In this document: one piece after another, positions 1 through 5,773 of the stretch
Position numbering within the stretch: position 1 is the stretch's first letter
Layout of the letters: each line of letters starts with the position of its first letter
Assembly (NCBI GenBank): GCA_030602145.1
Contig: JAUWAH010000067.1
Coordinates: 1-8,872, forward strand
Direction of reading: 5' to 3'
Length of the DNA: 8,872 nt
Source: Desulfobulbus sp.
Lineage (GTDB): Bacteria; Desulfobacterota; Desulfobulbia; Desulfobulbales; Desulfobulbaceae
Program-made: the position numbers and the translations under genes
The notes under the pieces: generated by a model
Told to the model about the DNA's origin: nothing
The model's database searches: none
The model's input: only the letters and a program-made list of their open reading frames with translations

Positions 1-174
<174 letters not shown>

Positions 175-193
175 TCGGGGAGGAGAGGCGGGG

Positions 194-1153
194 TCAGCGG
201 CCGGACGATGCCCCCGGTGCCGTGCTGGTGCAGTCGCTGGATACCTGGCAGCCGTCGTTGGCCTCGAGGCCGGGAATGACAGGCTGGGCCCCGGGCAGGG
301 CGGAGGAACCCGACTGGCCGGCGGTGTCGGCGTGCGGTGGCAGACTGAGGGCGGCGACGATGGCCGCCTCACCACGGCGGATGGTCCAGCCGTCCGGGTT
401 TTTGGTCATCAGCACCGGAATTTCGTCGATGCCCATGGCGGTCAGCAGGGCCTTGTTCGAGGCCGGTGCGTAGGAGGCGTTGGTGGTGATGTTGGCCAGG
501 TCTATGGCCGTCACCCGGTCGATGGGGTTGAAATGGACGGTGGCCCGGCCATTGGCGTTCAGGGCGGCGATTACCTTCTTGCAGTGCTCGCAGGTGGAGG
601 CGTAGAAGAGGTAGTGCTCCGGATAGCTGAGCAAACCCGGTCGGGTGGCGAAGACTCCGGTGGTGAAGGCCTGCTGGCCGGCCACGGGCCGGGAGAAGTC
701 CAGGCCGGCAAAGGCCAGGCCGACGGTGACGAAGACCAGTGAGCCGGCAAGCAACTGGCGGCCGCCGAGCAAGCAGTTGAGCAGAACCACAAAGGCGAAC
801 ACTGTCAGGCAGTAGATGCAGAAGGTGTGGAGAACCAGGGCCTGGAAACCGACCAGCACCGCCTCCACGCCCAGAGCCGCCACCAACAGGGTGCTGATCA
901 CCCCCGGCACGCGGCGCATGTCCCCCCGGGCTGAACGCAGCCCCCAGAAGACCACCTGAAAGAACAACAGACCCACCAGATTGAAGACCTGGGGCGAGAC
1001 CCTGGTCAGTTGCTCCACCACCTTGCAGCCCTCGCTGAGACAGAAGGGTGTTTTCTGATACCAGGTGAAACCGATCTGGCCGGCGATCAGCAGACTGGCC
1101 ACCAGGGCGAGAAACTGGGCCAGTTGGAGAACTCTGTTTTTTCTGTTCAGCAT
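194..1153 (-). CDS. VKOR-thioredoxin fusion, membrane disulfide-forming enzyme
   Basis: A 319-aa integral membrane protein of the bacterial vitamin K epoxide reductase (VKOR) family with a C-terminal thioredoxin-like domain. About five hydrophobic segments (near residues 9-29, 56-73, 83-105, 108-129, 135-152) follow a Lys/Arg-rich N-terminus, placing the last domain outside the cytoplasm. Visible redox pairs are the loop cysteines C38 and C43, the VKOR active site C112-IY-C115, and the thioredoxin-type C188-EH-C191. A cis-Pro motif (EIPV, 244-247) lies downstream. By family knowledge the thioredoxin domain oxidises exported proteins and VKOR passes the electrons to quinone, replacing DsbA/DsbB. 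Oddity: the Ser/Pro/Ala-rich tail (271-319) carries another pair, C302 and C308. A GTG at 1222 would add 23 residues, but the predicted promoter (1234-1262) would then leave almost no leader, so ATG 1153 is preferred even though its ribosome site is weak. Confidence 0.88.
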   Translation of the reverse strand: MLNRKNRVLQLAQFLALVASLLIAGQIGFTWYQKTPFCLSEGCKVVEQLTRVSPQVFNLVGLLFFQVVFWGLRSARGDMRRVPGVISTLLVAALGVEAVLVGFQALVLHTFCIYCLTVFAFVVLLNCLLGGRQLLAGSLVFVTVGLAFAGLDFSRPVAGQQAFTTGVFATRPGLLSYPEHYLFYASTCEHCKKVIAALNANGRATVHFNPIDRVTAIDLANITTNASYAPASNKALLTAMGIDEIPVLMTKNPDGWTIRRGEAAIVAALSLPPHADTAGQSGSSALPGAQPVIPGLEANDGCQVSSDCTSTAPGASSGR

Positions 1154-1233
1154 GGGGTCCCGGAAGTTGGCCGCCGCAGGGGACGGCGTCGGGCTGCGGA
1201 AGACATACCGCGGCCACGGCACGAAGAACGCCT

Positions 1234-1262
1234 ATAATGAACCATTCTCCCGCCTGTGTCAA
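1234..1262 (-). promoter_or_regulatory. sigma-70-like promoter of the VKOR-thioredoxin gene
   Basis: On the minus strand a perfect -35 box TTGACA (1257-1262) and a -10-like CATTAT (1234-1239, 4 of 6 matches) are separated by exactly 17 bp. It lies immediately downstream of the lipA stop codon. The predicted transcript start is near 1227, giving a leader of about 75 nt before ATG 1153. This suggests the VKOR gene can be expressed independently of lipB-lipA. It is a consensus match only, with no experimental support. Confidence 0.5.
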
Positions 1263-1268
1263 CAGTGG

Positions 1269-2204
1269 TCATCGAGACGGAGGAGACGCTTCGGGCCCGC
1301 CGGGCGTGGCGGTCCGGATGTGGCGGAACAGGGCTTCGGCCCGGTAAGAACTGCGGACAAAGGGGGCGGCGGCCACGGCCCCGAAGCCCAACCGTTCGGC
1401 TTTCTGCCGGAGGGCATCGAACTCCTCGGGTGGGACGAACCGGTCCACCACGGCATGATCCGGCGAGGGTTGGAGATACTGGCCGATGGTGAGGATGTCG
1501 CAGCACGTGTCGCGGAGGTCGAGAAAGAGGCGGCTCAATTCCGCCCCTGTTTCCCCCAAACCCAACATGATGCCGCTCTTGGTCGCCATGCCGGGGGCGA
1601 GCGTCTTGCTCCGCGCCAGGAGTTCCAGGCTGCGCCGGTAGTCGGCCCCCGGTCGGATGGCGGGGTAGAGCCGGGCCACGGTTTCCAGGTTGTGATTGAG
1701 CACGTCGGGCCGGGCGGCGAGCACCGTGGCCAGTGCATCGGGGTCGCCGAGGAAATCCGGAATCAGCACCTCGATGAGGGTGTGCGGATTGTGGTGCCGT
1801 ATGGTCCGGATCACGGCGGCGAAATGGGCGGCGCCGCCGTCGGTCAGATCGTCGCGGCTCACCGAGGTGATGACGCAGTAGGAGAGTCCCATCATGCGGA
1901 CCGTTTCGGCCACCCGTCGGGGTTCTTCAGGGTCGGGCGGTGCTTCGGGACCATGGCCGACCGCGCAGAACCGACAGGCGCGGCTGCAGCGGTCGCCCAG
2001 GATCAGGAAGGTGGCGGTGCCCCTGGCGAAGCATTCGAACTGGTTGGGGCACGGGGCTTCCCGGCAGACCGTGGTCAGGCCCTGCTCCCGGATCAGGGAA
2101 CACAGGCGTTCATAGCCGGGATCAATGGGCAATCTGCGTCGCAGCCAGGGCGGTTTGGATCGGGTTGATTCGCCGGTCATGGGAGACCGTGGCCGGCTGG
2201 GCAT
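1269..2204 (-). CDS. lipA: Lipoyl synthase LipA (radical SAM)
   Basis: A 311-aa cytoplasmic enzyme that inserts two sulfur atoms at C6 and C8 of protein-bound octanoyl chains, the last step of lipoyl cofactor synthesis. Both iron-sulfur sites are complete: the auxiliary cluster motif C47-x4-C52-x5-C58 and the radical SAM motif C73-x3-C77-x2-C80. Family blocks IEVLIPDF (144-151), NHNLETV (170-176), KSGIMLGLGE (209-218) and TIGQYLQPS (239-247) are present. The C-terminal RSSY (284-287) holds the serine that ligates the auxiliary cluster. Length is normal for the family. ATG 2204 has a TGGAGG four bases upstream. An alternative ATG at 2180 overlaps the lipB stop as ATGA but has no ribosome site, so 2204 is chosen. 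The gene overlaps the 3' end of lipB by 28 bp and is probably translationally coupled to it. Confidence 0.96.
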   Translation of the reverse strand: MPSRPRSPMTGESTRSKPPWLRRRLPIDPGYERLCSLIREQGLTTVCREAPCPNQFECFARGTATFLILGDRCSRACRFCAVGHGPEAPPDPEEPRRVAETVRMMGLSYCVITSVSRDDLTDGGAAHFAAVIRTIRHHNPHTLIEVLIPDFLGDPDALATVLAARPDVLNHNLETVARLYPAIRPGADYRRSLELLARSKTLAPGMATKSGIMLGLGETGAELSRLFLDLRDTCCDILTIGQYLQPSPDHAVVDRFVPPEEFDALRQKAERLGFGAVAAAPFVRSSYRAEALFRHIRTATPGGPEASPPSR

Positions 2205-2905
2205 TCGGCCTCCAGGCGACTGCGATGGACAGGATGCAGATCAACGGCAAAGAGATCGGTCAGGTGGCGTTGCAGGCGCACCTTGAGAAGGTCCATGGAA
2301 CATCCGCTGCCTCTTTCGCGGGCCAGCGAGGTCATGGAGATGCCGGTCAGGCCGCAGGGGTTGATCCAGGTAAAGGGTTCCAGGTCAAGATCAACGTTGA
2401 GGGCCATGCCGTGGAAAGCGATACCGTGGCGAACGGCGACGCCGACACTGCCCAGCTTGGTGTCGCCCACCCAGACGCCGTGATTGCGGCTGTCCCGATT
2501 GGCCGCCACCCCGCTGTCACCGGCGAGGCGCAGCATCAGCTCTTCCAGTATCCGGATATAGGCGCTGACGCTGAGTCGGCACAGTCGCAGGTCGACAATC
2601 GGGTAGAGCACCAACTGGCCCGGACCATGGTAGGTCACCTCCCCACCCCGCTCGATGGCAACGACATCGATGCCCCTCTCCCGGAGAAACATTTCGCTCA
2701 CTCCAACATGAGCCCGGTTGGCGCCGCGACCCAGGGTAAAGACCGGCGGATGCTCGACGCAGAGGAACAGGTCCCGGGCCAGGGTGTTGCGACGGCGCCG
2801 CGAGACCAGGTCGAGTTGGAGTTCATGGACGTACGCGTAGGTTGTCAGACCGAGGTCGCAGAAGGCGGCGGTTCGGGTCCTGGCTGGTCGAGGGTTTCCG
2901 GACAT
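2177..2905 (-). CDS. lipB: Octanoyl-[ACP]:protein N-octanoyltransferase LipB
   Basis: A 242-aa cytoplasmic acyltransferase that moves octanoate from acyl carrier protein to a lysine of lipoyl domains (for example in 2-oxoacid dehydrogenases or glycine cleavage H protein), supplying the substrate for LipA. The family signature RGGEVTYHGPGQLVLYPI spans residues 86-103. The catalytic pair is recognisable as Lys150 (TKLGSVG, 149-155) and Cys184 (NPCGL, 182-186), and the block AFHGMALNV (163-171) is conserved. The N-terminus is slightly longer than in many LipB proteins. ATG 2905 has no clear Shine-Dalgarno; another ATG at 2913 is out of frame. It is first in a lipB-lipA operon behind a predicted promoter at 2969-2997. 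The lipA start lies inside its last codons. Confidence 0.95.
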   Translation of the reverse strand: MSGNPRPARTRTAAFCDLGLTTYAYVHELQLDLVSRRRRNTLARDLFLCVEHPPVFTLGRGANRAHVGVSEMFLRERGIDVVAIERGGEVTYHGPGQLVLYPIVDLRLCRLSVSAYIRILEELMLRLAGDSGVAANRDSRNHGVWVGDTKLGSVGVAVRHGIAFHGMALNVDLDLEPFTWINPCGLTGISMTSLARERGSGCSMDLLKVRLQRHLTDLFAVDLHPVHRSRLEAECPAGHGLP

Positions 2906-2968
2906 GGGGTCATGGCGGGTTCTATGATCGATCAGATGCCGGGGTGGTGTGCCGGGTCATCGATTCGA

Positions 2969-2997
2969 ACGCTACAGATCGGGACAGTGCCTGTCAA
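2969..2997 (-). promoter_or_regulatory. sigma-70-like promoter of lipB-lipA
   Basis: The minus strand carries a perfect -35 TTGACA (2992-2997), a 17-bp spacer and a weak -10-like TAGCGT (2969-2974). The predicted start is near 2962, giving a leader of about 57 nt before lipB. A 13-bp inverted repeat, GACAG-TGC-CTGTC on the plus strand (2983-2995), overlaps the -35 and could be an operator. The -10 is poor, so the exact promoter is uncertain. Confidence 0.4.
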
Positions 2998-3076
2998 TGG
3001 CGATGTTGCCTGTTTCCGGATCAGGGTCACGCCACAGATCGTTTCGACCGATGGCTCCGGGACAAGGGACCGCAAG

Positions 3077-3112
3077 CAAAAAAGCCCCAACCCTGATCAG
3101 GGGTCGGGGCTT
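3077..3112 (-). terminator. Rho-independent terminator downstream of tpx
   Basis: The minus-strand transcript would fold a strong GC hairpin. AAGCCCC and GGGGCTT form the outer arms (3082-3088 and 3106-3112), and a mostly paired inner part surrounds CCCTGATCAGGG (3091-3102). The stem is followed directly by a run of six T on the minus strand (3078-3083). It begins about 25 bp after the tpx stop, separating tpx from the lipB promoter. Confidence 0.9.
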
Positions 3113-3136
3113 GTGGGTTGCAGGGACAGGAATCGG

Positions 3137-3637
3137 CTATTTCAATGCGGCCAGGGCGGCATCGTAGTCGGGTTCCTGGGCGATCTCGGGGACCTGCTCG
3201 GTATGGATGATCTTGCCGTCGGTGTCGATGATGACGATCGCCCTGGAAAGGAGGCCGGCAATGGGACCGGTGGTGATGGTGACGCCATAATCCTTGCCGA
3301 AGGCCGGCGAACGGAACACGGACAGCGATTCGACGTTCTTGAGGCCGTCGGTTTCGCAGAATCGGGTGTGGGCGAAGGGCAGGTCGGCGGAGATGCACAG
3401 GACCACCGTGTTGGCCAGTTCGCCGGCGGCCTGGTTGAAACGGCGCACCGAGGCGGCGCAGACCGGGGTGTCGATGCTCGGGAAGATGTTGAGCACGACG
3501 CGCTTGCCTTTGTAGTCGGCCAGGCGGACCTCGGCCAGATCGGTTTTTACCAGCGTGAACTCGGGGGCTTGGGATGCCTTGGCGGGCAAGCTGCCGCAGG
3601 TTTCGATGGCATTGCCTTTCAGGGTGATGGTGGCCAT
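3137..3637 (-). CDS. tpx: Thiol peroxidase Tpx (atypical 2-Cys peroxiredoxin)
   Basis: A 166-aa peroxiredoxin of the Tpx subfamily, which reduces hydrogen peroxide and organic hydroperoxides using thioredoxin. The active site is FPSIDTPVC with peroxidatic Cys60, preceded by the catalytic Thr57 and Pro58. The resolving Cys94 lies in FAHTRFC. The stretches VVLNIFPSIDTPVCAASVRRF and ending EPDYDAALAALK are textbook Tpx, and the length matches the roughly 168 aa of the E. coli protein. Cys14 and Cys81 are additional. The start at 3637 is fixed by MATITLKGN homology and by an AAGGAGA ribosome site; a longer reading to 3763 adds a non-homologous 42-residue leader. It is followed by a strong terminator and preceded by a promoter whose -10 is covered by a Fur-like inverted repeat. 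A Fur/PerR-family regulator lies directly upstream, which suggests peroxide or iron control. Confidence 0.97.
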   Translation of the reverse strand: MATITLKGNAIETCGSLPAKASQAPEFTLVKTDLAEVRLADYKGKRVVLNIFPSIDTPVCAASVRRFNQAAGELANTVVLCISADLPFAHTRFCETDGLKNVESLSVFRSPAFGKDYGVTITTGPIAGLLSRAIVIIDTDGKIIHTEQVPEIAQEPDYDAALAALK

Positions 3638-3751
3638 GATACGTCTCCTTATGCGTTGGGGTTTGTCAGAGTGAAACCGGCGGATGGGGTAATGCGGCGA
3701 GGTGATGGGCTGTTCGCCGAGGCCGCATCCGGGGCGGACAAAGGTGTTGCA

Positions 3752-3780
3752 GAGAATAATCATTCTCCTTTTTCTGTAAA
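3752..3780 (-). promoter_or_regulatory. tpx promoter with Fur/PerR-like operator over the -10
   Basis: On the minus strand TTTACA (3775-3780, 5 of 6 to -35 consensus), a 16-bp spacer and TATTCT (3753-3758, 4 of 6) make a plausible sigma-70 promoter. The sequence GAGAATAATCATTCTC (3752-3767) is a perfect 6-bp inverted repeat around AATC. Its 13-bp core (3755-3767) matches the 6-1-6 Fur core GATAATCATTATC at 11 of 13 positions. It covers the -10, a normal position for repression. The predicted leader before tpx is about 110 nt. Confidence 0.6.
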
Positions 3781-3813
3781 GCTAAAAATCGGCGGCAAGG
3801 ATCGGCTGAGGAA

Positions 3814-3830
3814 CGGAGCGCTAGCGTCCG
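3814..3830 (-). terminator. possible weak hairpin terminator after the Fur-family gene
   Basis: CGGAGCGCTAGCGTCCG is an inverted repeat with one bulged base: CGGA/TCCG arms around the self-complementary CGCTAGCG. It lies 24 bp downstream of the regulator's stop codon. No T run follows on the minus strand, so its role in termination is doubtful. Confidence 0.3.
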
Positions 3831-3853
3831 GTATGTGGGGCTGAAGAGAGTGG

Positions 3854-4357
3854 TTAGCGGGTCGGCGAGGTTTCCGGCTGCGTGGCTATTTCCGTCACCT
3901 GTTCGGTGGCGTCCTGCACCGCCCGGGCACAGGCCGCGCAGGTGCCGTGGACAATCACCGTGGTGCGGTGGGCGGCGCCGATCTGTTCAAGGGTCGGTGG
4001 CAGGTGCATGGTGTCGAAGGTTTCCCACATGAAGTCGAAAACCCCGCCGCATTCAGCGCAAAGAAAATGATGATGCCGGCAGGTCAATGCCTCGTAGCGG
4101 GCTTGGCTTTCGACGGTCTCCAGCCGGTGCACCAGTTCGAGTTGTTCGAAGGTGGCCAGGGTCCGGTAGACCGTATCCAGCGACAGGGAGGGCAACCTCT
4201 TTTCCAGCCGTTTGTAAAGGGCTTCCGCGGAGGGATGGTCATGGGCGGCCAGGAGTTCACGGTAGATTTCCAGCCGCTGATGGGTCACCTTGAGTCCGGC
4301 ATCCCTGCAGATCTGCTCAAACCGTTGCAGTTGCGGTTGGAAATTTCGTGCAGCCAT
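3854..4357 (-). CDS. Fur-family transcriptional regulator, PerR-like
   Basis: A 167-aa Fur-superfamily repressor: an N-terminal winged helix with recognition helix SLDTVYRTLATF (59-70), then a metal-binding dimerisation domain. The structural zinc site is complete, with C100-AE-C103 and C140-AA-C143. Aligned by eye to B. subtilis PerR, the regulatory metal ligands are H41, E89, H95, H97 and D108. Position 108 is the PerR-type Asp, whereas E89 replaces the PerR Asp85 and is Fur-like. It probably represses target genes with Fe or Mn bound and lets go on peroxide or metal loss. Its gene is directly upstream of tpx. ATG 4357 is the only usable start (an in-frame TGA lies nine bases upstream) but has no visible Shine-Dalgarno. 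The tail after C143 is short and non-conserved. Assignment as PerR rather than Fur rests on context and D108. Confidence 0.92.
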   Translation of the reverse strand: MAARNFQPQLQRFEQICRDAGLKVTHQRLEIYRELLAAHDHPSAEALYKRLEKRLPSLSLDTVYRTLATFEQLELVHRLETVESQARYEALTCRHHHFLCAECGGVFDFMWETFDTMHLPPTLEQIGAAHRTTVIVHGTCAACARAVQDATEQVTEIATQPETSPTR

Positions 4358-4403
4358 GGGGATCGGTCAAGTGTGGTTACGGAGGAAAAAAGTCCTTTCC
4401 TCT

Positions 4404-4430
4404 AGTATAGACAAATTTTACAATCGTCAA
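4404..4430 (-). promoter_or_regulatory. promoter and palindromic operator of the Fur/PerR-family gene
   Basis: The minus strand holds TTGACG (4425-4430, 5 of 6) and TATACT (4404-4409, 5 of 6) separated by an unusually short 15 bp. The 19-bp imperfect palindrome GACAAATTTTACAATCGTC (4410-4428) fills the whole spacer and enters the -35. The size and AT-rich centre suit a Fur-family operator, though it matches the E. coli Fur box at only about 10 of 19 positions. It would give negative autoregulation. This is also the most AT-rich stretch of the window. Confidence 0.5.
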
Positions 4431-4506
4431 TGAGAATTTTTTTCGATAGCTATGGGTCCACCGTGTGGTGGTCGTGGTTTGGCCGGGCATCGACCGTTTC
4501 GTCTCC

Positions 4507-5424
4507 TCAGGCTGCCGCTCCGAGTTGAGCGAGCAGTTTGCGGATATCGGCACCATGGACCATGCCCTCCAGCCAATCCCGGGGAATGGCTGCCTCGCCG
4601 AGTGCCCCTCCCAGAATCATGCCCGCCACCAGACCGCGGGCCGCCGAATCGCCTCCGGCCATGACGTTTTCGATCAGGGCGGTCTGCAGATCGGTCGGAT
4701 AGGTGAGAATCAGGTGGATGGCTCCGGGCAGGGCGGCGGCGATGCCGCACACCTGGCCGAACTGCTTGATCACCGTCCGGGTGGTCTTCCCGCCGGAATC
4801 AAGGCCGGAGCGGATGCGGATATCCAGATCGATGTCATCCACGCCGGCCTCCAGGGCCTCTTCCATGGCCGGGAGCGGATCGGTCCCGTTGAGCACCGCC
4901 CAGGCGGTCCGGGCGATGAAGGCCGCACCGGCCAGGGTGGCGGGATTGTTGTGGGTGAGCGCGGTCTGGGCCTGGACCGCCGCCAGCAGCCGGTCGAGAT
5001 CGTGGCGGTACCGAAAGACCAGCGGCGCGATCCGGGCGGCGCCTCCCAGGTCCGAGGAGCGGGAGCCGCACTGCTCCGGCGGCAGGTCGCGGTCCATATT
5101 CTCCAGGGTGGTGGCGGTGGCCTTGTCGACGTACCCAGGGTAGCCGGAGGTGAACAACTTTCGCCAACCATCGGCGAAATCGGTCAGGGAGAAGTCGCCG
5201 GTCCGGGCCAGGGACTGGAGCAGGACCAGGGTTTGGTCGCCGTAATGGGTGAACTGGCCGGCGGATTTACCGGCATGATAGGAGTCGGGCAGGGGAGCGA
5301 GCAGCTTCTCCACCCGGCCGATGCGACGGTCGATGTCGTCGGTGTCGTAGATCCAGTGGGCGCCGAGGGCGAGACTGTCGGCGACCAGGGAGGCCAGAAC
5401 CATGGCCGTTGCCTGTGCTGTCAT
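4507..5424 (-). CDS. ADP-ribosylglycohydrolase-family protein
   Basis: A 305-aa soluble protein of the ADP-ribosylglycohydrolase (DraG/ARH, crystallin-J1) fold. The family's helical core is recognisable: an N-terminal ADSLALGAHWIYD (15-27), YGDQT (61-65) where DraG has its T-D-D-T metal motif, a mid-protein HNNPATLAGAAFIA (158-171), and C-terminal GGDSAARG (257-264) where DraG has GGDTDT. True DraG enzymes remove ADP-ribose from arginine of nitrogenase reductase using two metal ions. Here several metal-binding Asp/Thr positions are changed, so substrate and even catalysis are uncertain. ATG 5424 is preferred: AGGAG lies seven bases upstream, while ATG 5430 is too close to it and TTG 5490 precedes any ribosome site. 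It has its own predicted promoter (5487-5515), no nif or ADP-ribosyltransferase neighbour, and ends 77 bp before the regulator's promoter region. Confidence 0.8.
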   Translation of the reverse strand: MTAQATAMVLASLVADSLALGAHWIYDTDDIDRRIGRVEKLLAPLPDSYHAGKSAGQFTHYGDQTLVLLQSLARTGDFSLTDFADGWRKLFTSGYPGYVDKATATTLENMDRDLPPEQCGSRSSDLGGAARIAPLVFRYRHDLDRLLAAVQAQTALTHNNPATLAGAAFIARTAWAVLNGTDPLPAMEEALEAGVDDIDLDIRIRSGLDSGGKTTRTVIKQFGQVCGIAAALPGAIHLILTYPTDLQTALIENVMAGGDSAARGLVAGMILGGALGEAAIPRDWLEGMVHGADIRKLLAQLGAAA

Positions 5425-5486
5425 GATCATTCTCCTGTTTGTATATGAGCGCGTCGCTGCGGCGGTTTGCCGGGCTCTGTGGACAA

Positions 5487-5515
5487 CCAATAGGCCCGAT
5501 GGCCGCGTTTGTCAA
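5487..5515 (-). promoter_or_regulatory. sigma-70-like promoter of the ADP-ribosylglycohydrolase-family gene
   Basis: A perfect -35 TTGACA (5510-5515, minus strand), a 17-bp spacer and a weak -10-like TATTGG (5487-5492). The predicted leader is about 55 nt to ATG 5424. It is supported by position and the exact -35 only. Confidence 0.4.
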
Positions 5516-5773
5516 ATGATGGCCAGGTCGCCTTCCTGTGGGTAACGATCAATCGGGGTTAACTTCCCGGCGCCGACGGTCGATAGCATCTCAAGACCCA
5601 CTACAAACTTGATGCATTCGCAGAAAGGAGGAAAACAGCCATTGTGTCTTTCGAGCGGAGCGAGAACTATCTGAAATGATGGAGAGATTTCTTGTCGCTG
5701 CGCTCTTCGAAGGAGCAAAACTCGCACCTGCTGCGAGACCATCAAACTTTACCATCAACAACAAGGAGGAACA
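5516..5773. other. divergent intergenic region between the ADP-ribosylglycohydrolase-family gene and the DxDxDG protein gene
   Basis: The two divergent genes are 349 bp apart (5425-5773). The left part (5425-5515) holds the minus-strand promoter and leader. The remainder contains no credible gene and has lower GC than its surroundings near 5600-5770. It carries an imperfect palindrome (5649-5711) and a small perfect hairpin (CTCGCA 5721-5726, TGCGAG 5732-5737). An AAAGGAGG at 5624-5631 precedes only a GTG reading of 11 codons (5644-5679), too little to call. No convincing -35/-10 pair or sigma-54 site for the plus-strand gene was found. Confidence 0.6.
5649..5711. repeat. degenerate dispersed intergenic palindrome (TTTCGAGCGGAGCGAGAA type)
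   Basis: The left arm (5649-5672) begins TTTCGAGCGGAGCGAGAA. The right arm (5683-5711) contains AGATTTCTTGTCGCTGCGCT followed by CTTCGAA, which is its reverse complement apart from small insertions and mismatches. From memory, hairpins with arms TTTCGAGCG(A/G)AGCGAGAAATCT are scattered between genes in many bacterial genomes. This copy looks decayed. An inexact direct echo of the left arm is also seen at 5706-5723. It most likely folds as an RNA or DNA hairpin in the leader region of the plus-strand gene. Confidence 0.55.

Noticed and set aside
3638..3763. A longer Tpx start at 3763
   Set aside because: The 42 additional residues have no Tpx homology, the AAGGAGA site fits ATG 3637, and the extension runs into the operator and -10 region.
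1940..3844. A 634-codon open reading frame on the plus strand
   Set aside because: It lies antisense to lipB, tpx and parts of lipA, whose proteins carry clear family motifs. The predicted protein is Gly/Arg-rich with no recognisable domain, as expected for the complement of GC-rich genes.
4458..4474. Small CCACC-ACAC-GGTGG hairpin downstream of the ADP-ribosylglycohydrolase-family gene as a terminator
   Set aside because: On the relevant (minus) strand it is followed by an A run, not a T run, and the stem has only five pairs.
4465..5448. A 327-codon plus-strand reading frame
   Set aside because: It is the antisense shadow of the ADP-ribosylglycohydrolase-family gene; composition is Gly/Gln-rich and no ribosome site or motif supports it.
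5644..5679. Possible 11-codon leader peptide starting at GTG after AAAGGAGG
   Set aside because: The spacing of 12 bases is long, the frame is made largely of the repeat arm, and no amino-acid run or attenuator-like structure accompanies it.
5512..5745. A 77-codon minus-strand reading frame in the divergent intergenic region
   Set aside because: Its central part is just the translation of the palindromic repeat (5649-5711), a common source of spurious small proteins. There is no ribosome site and the frame overlaps the promoter of the neighbouring gene.
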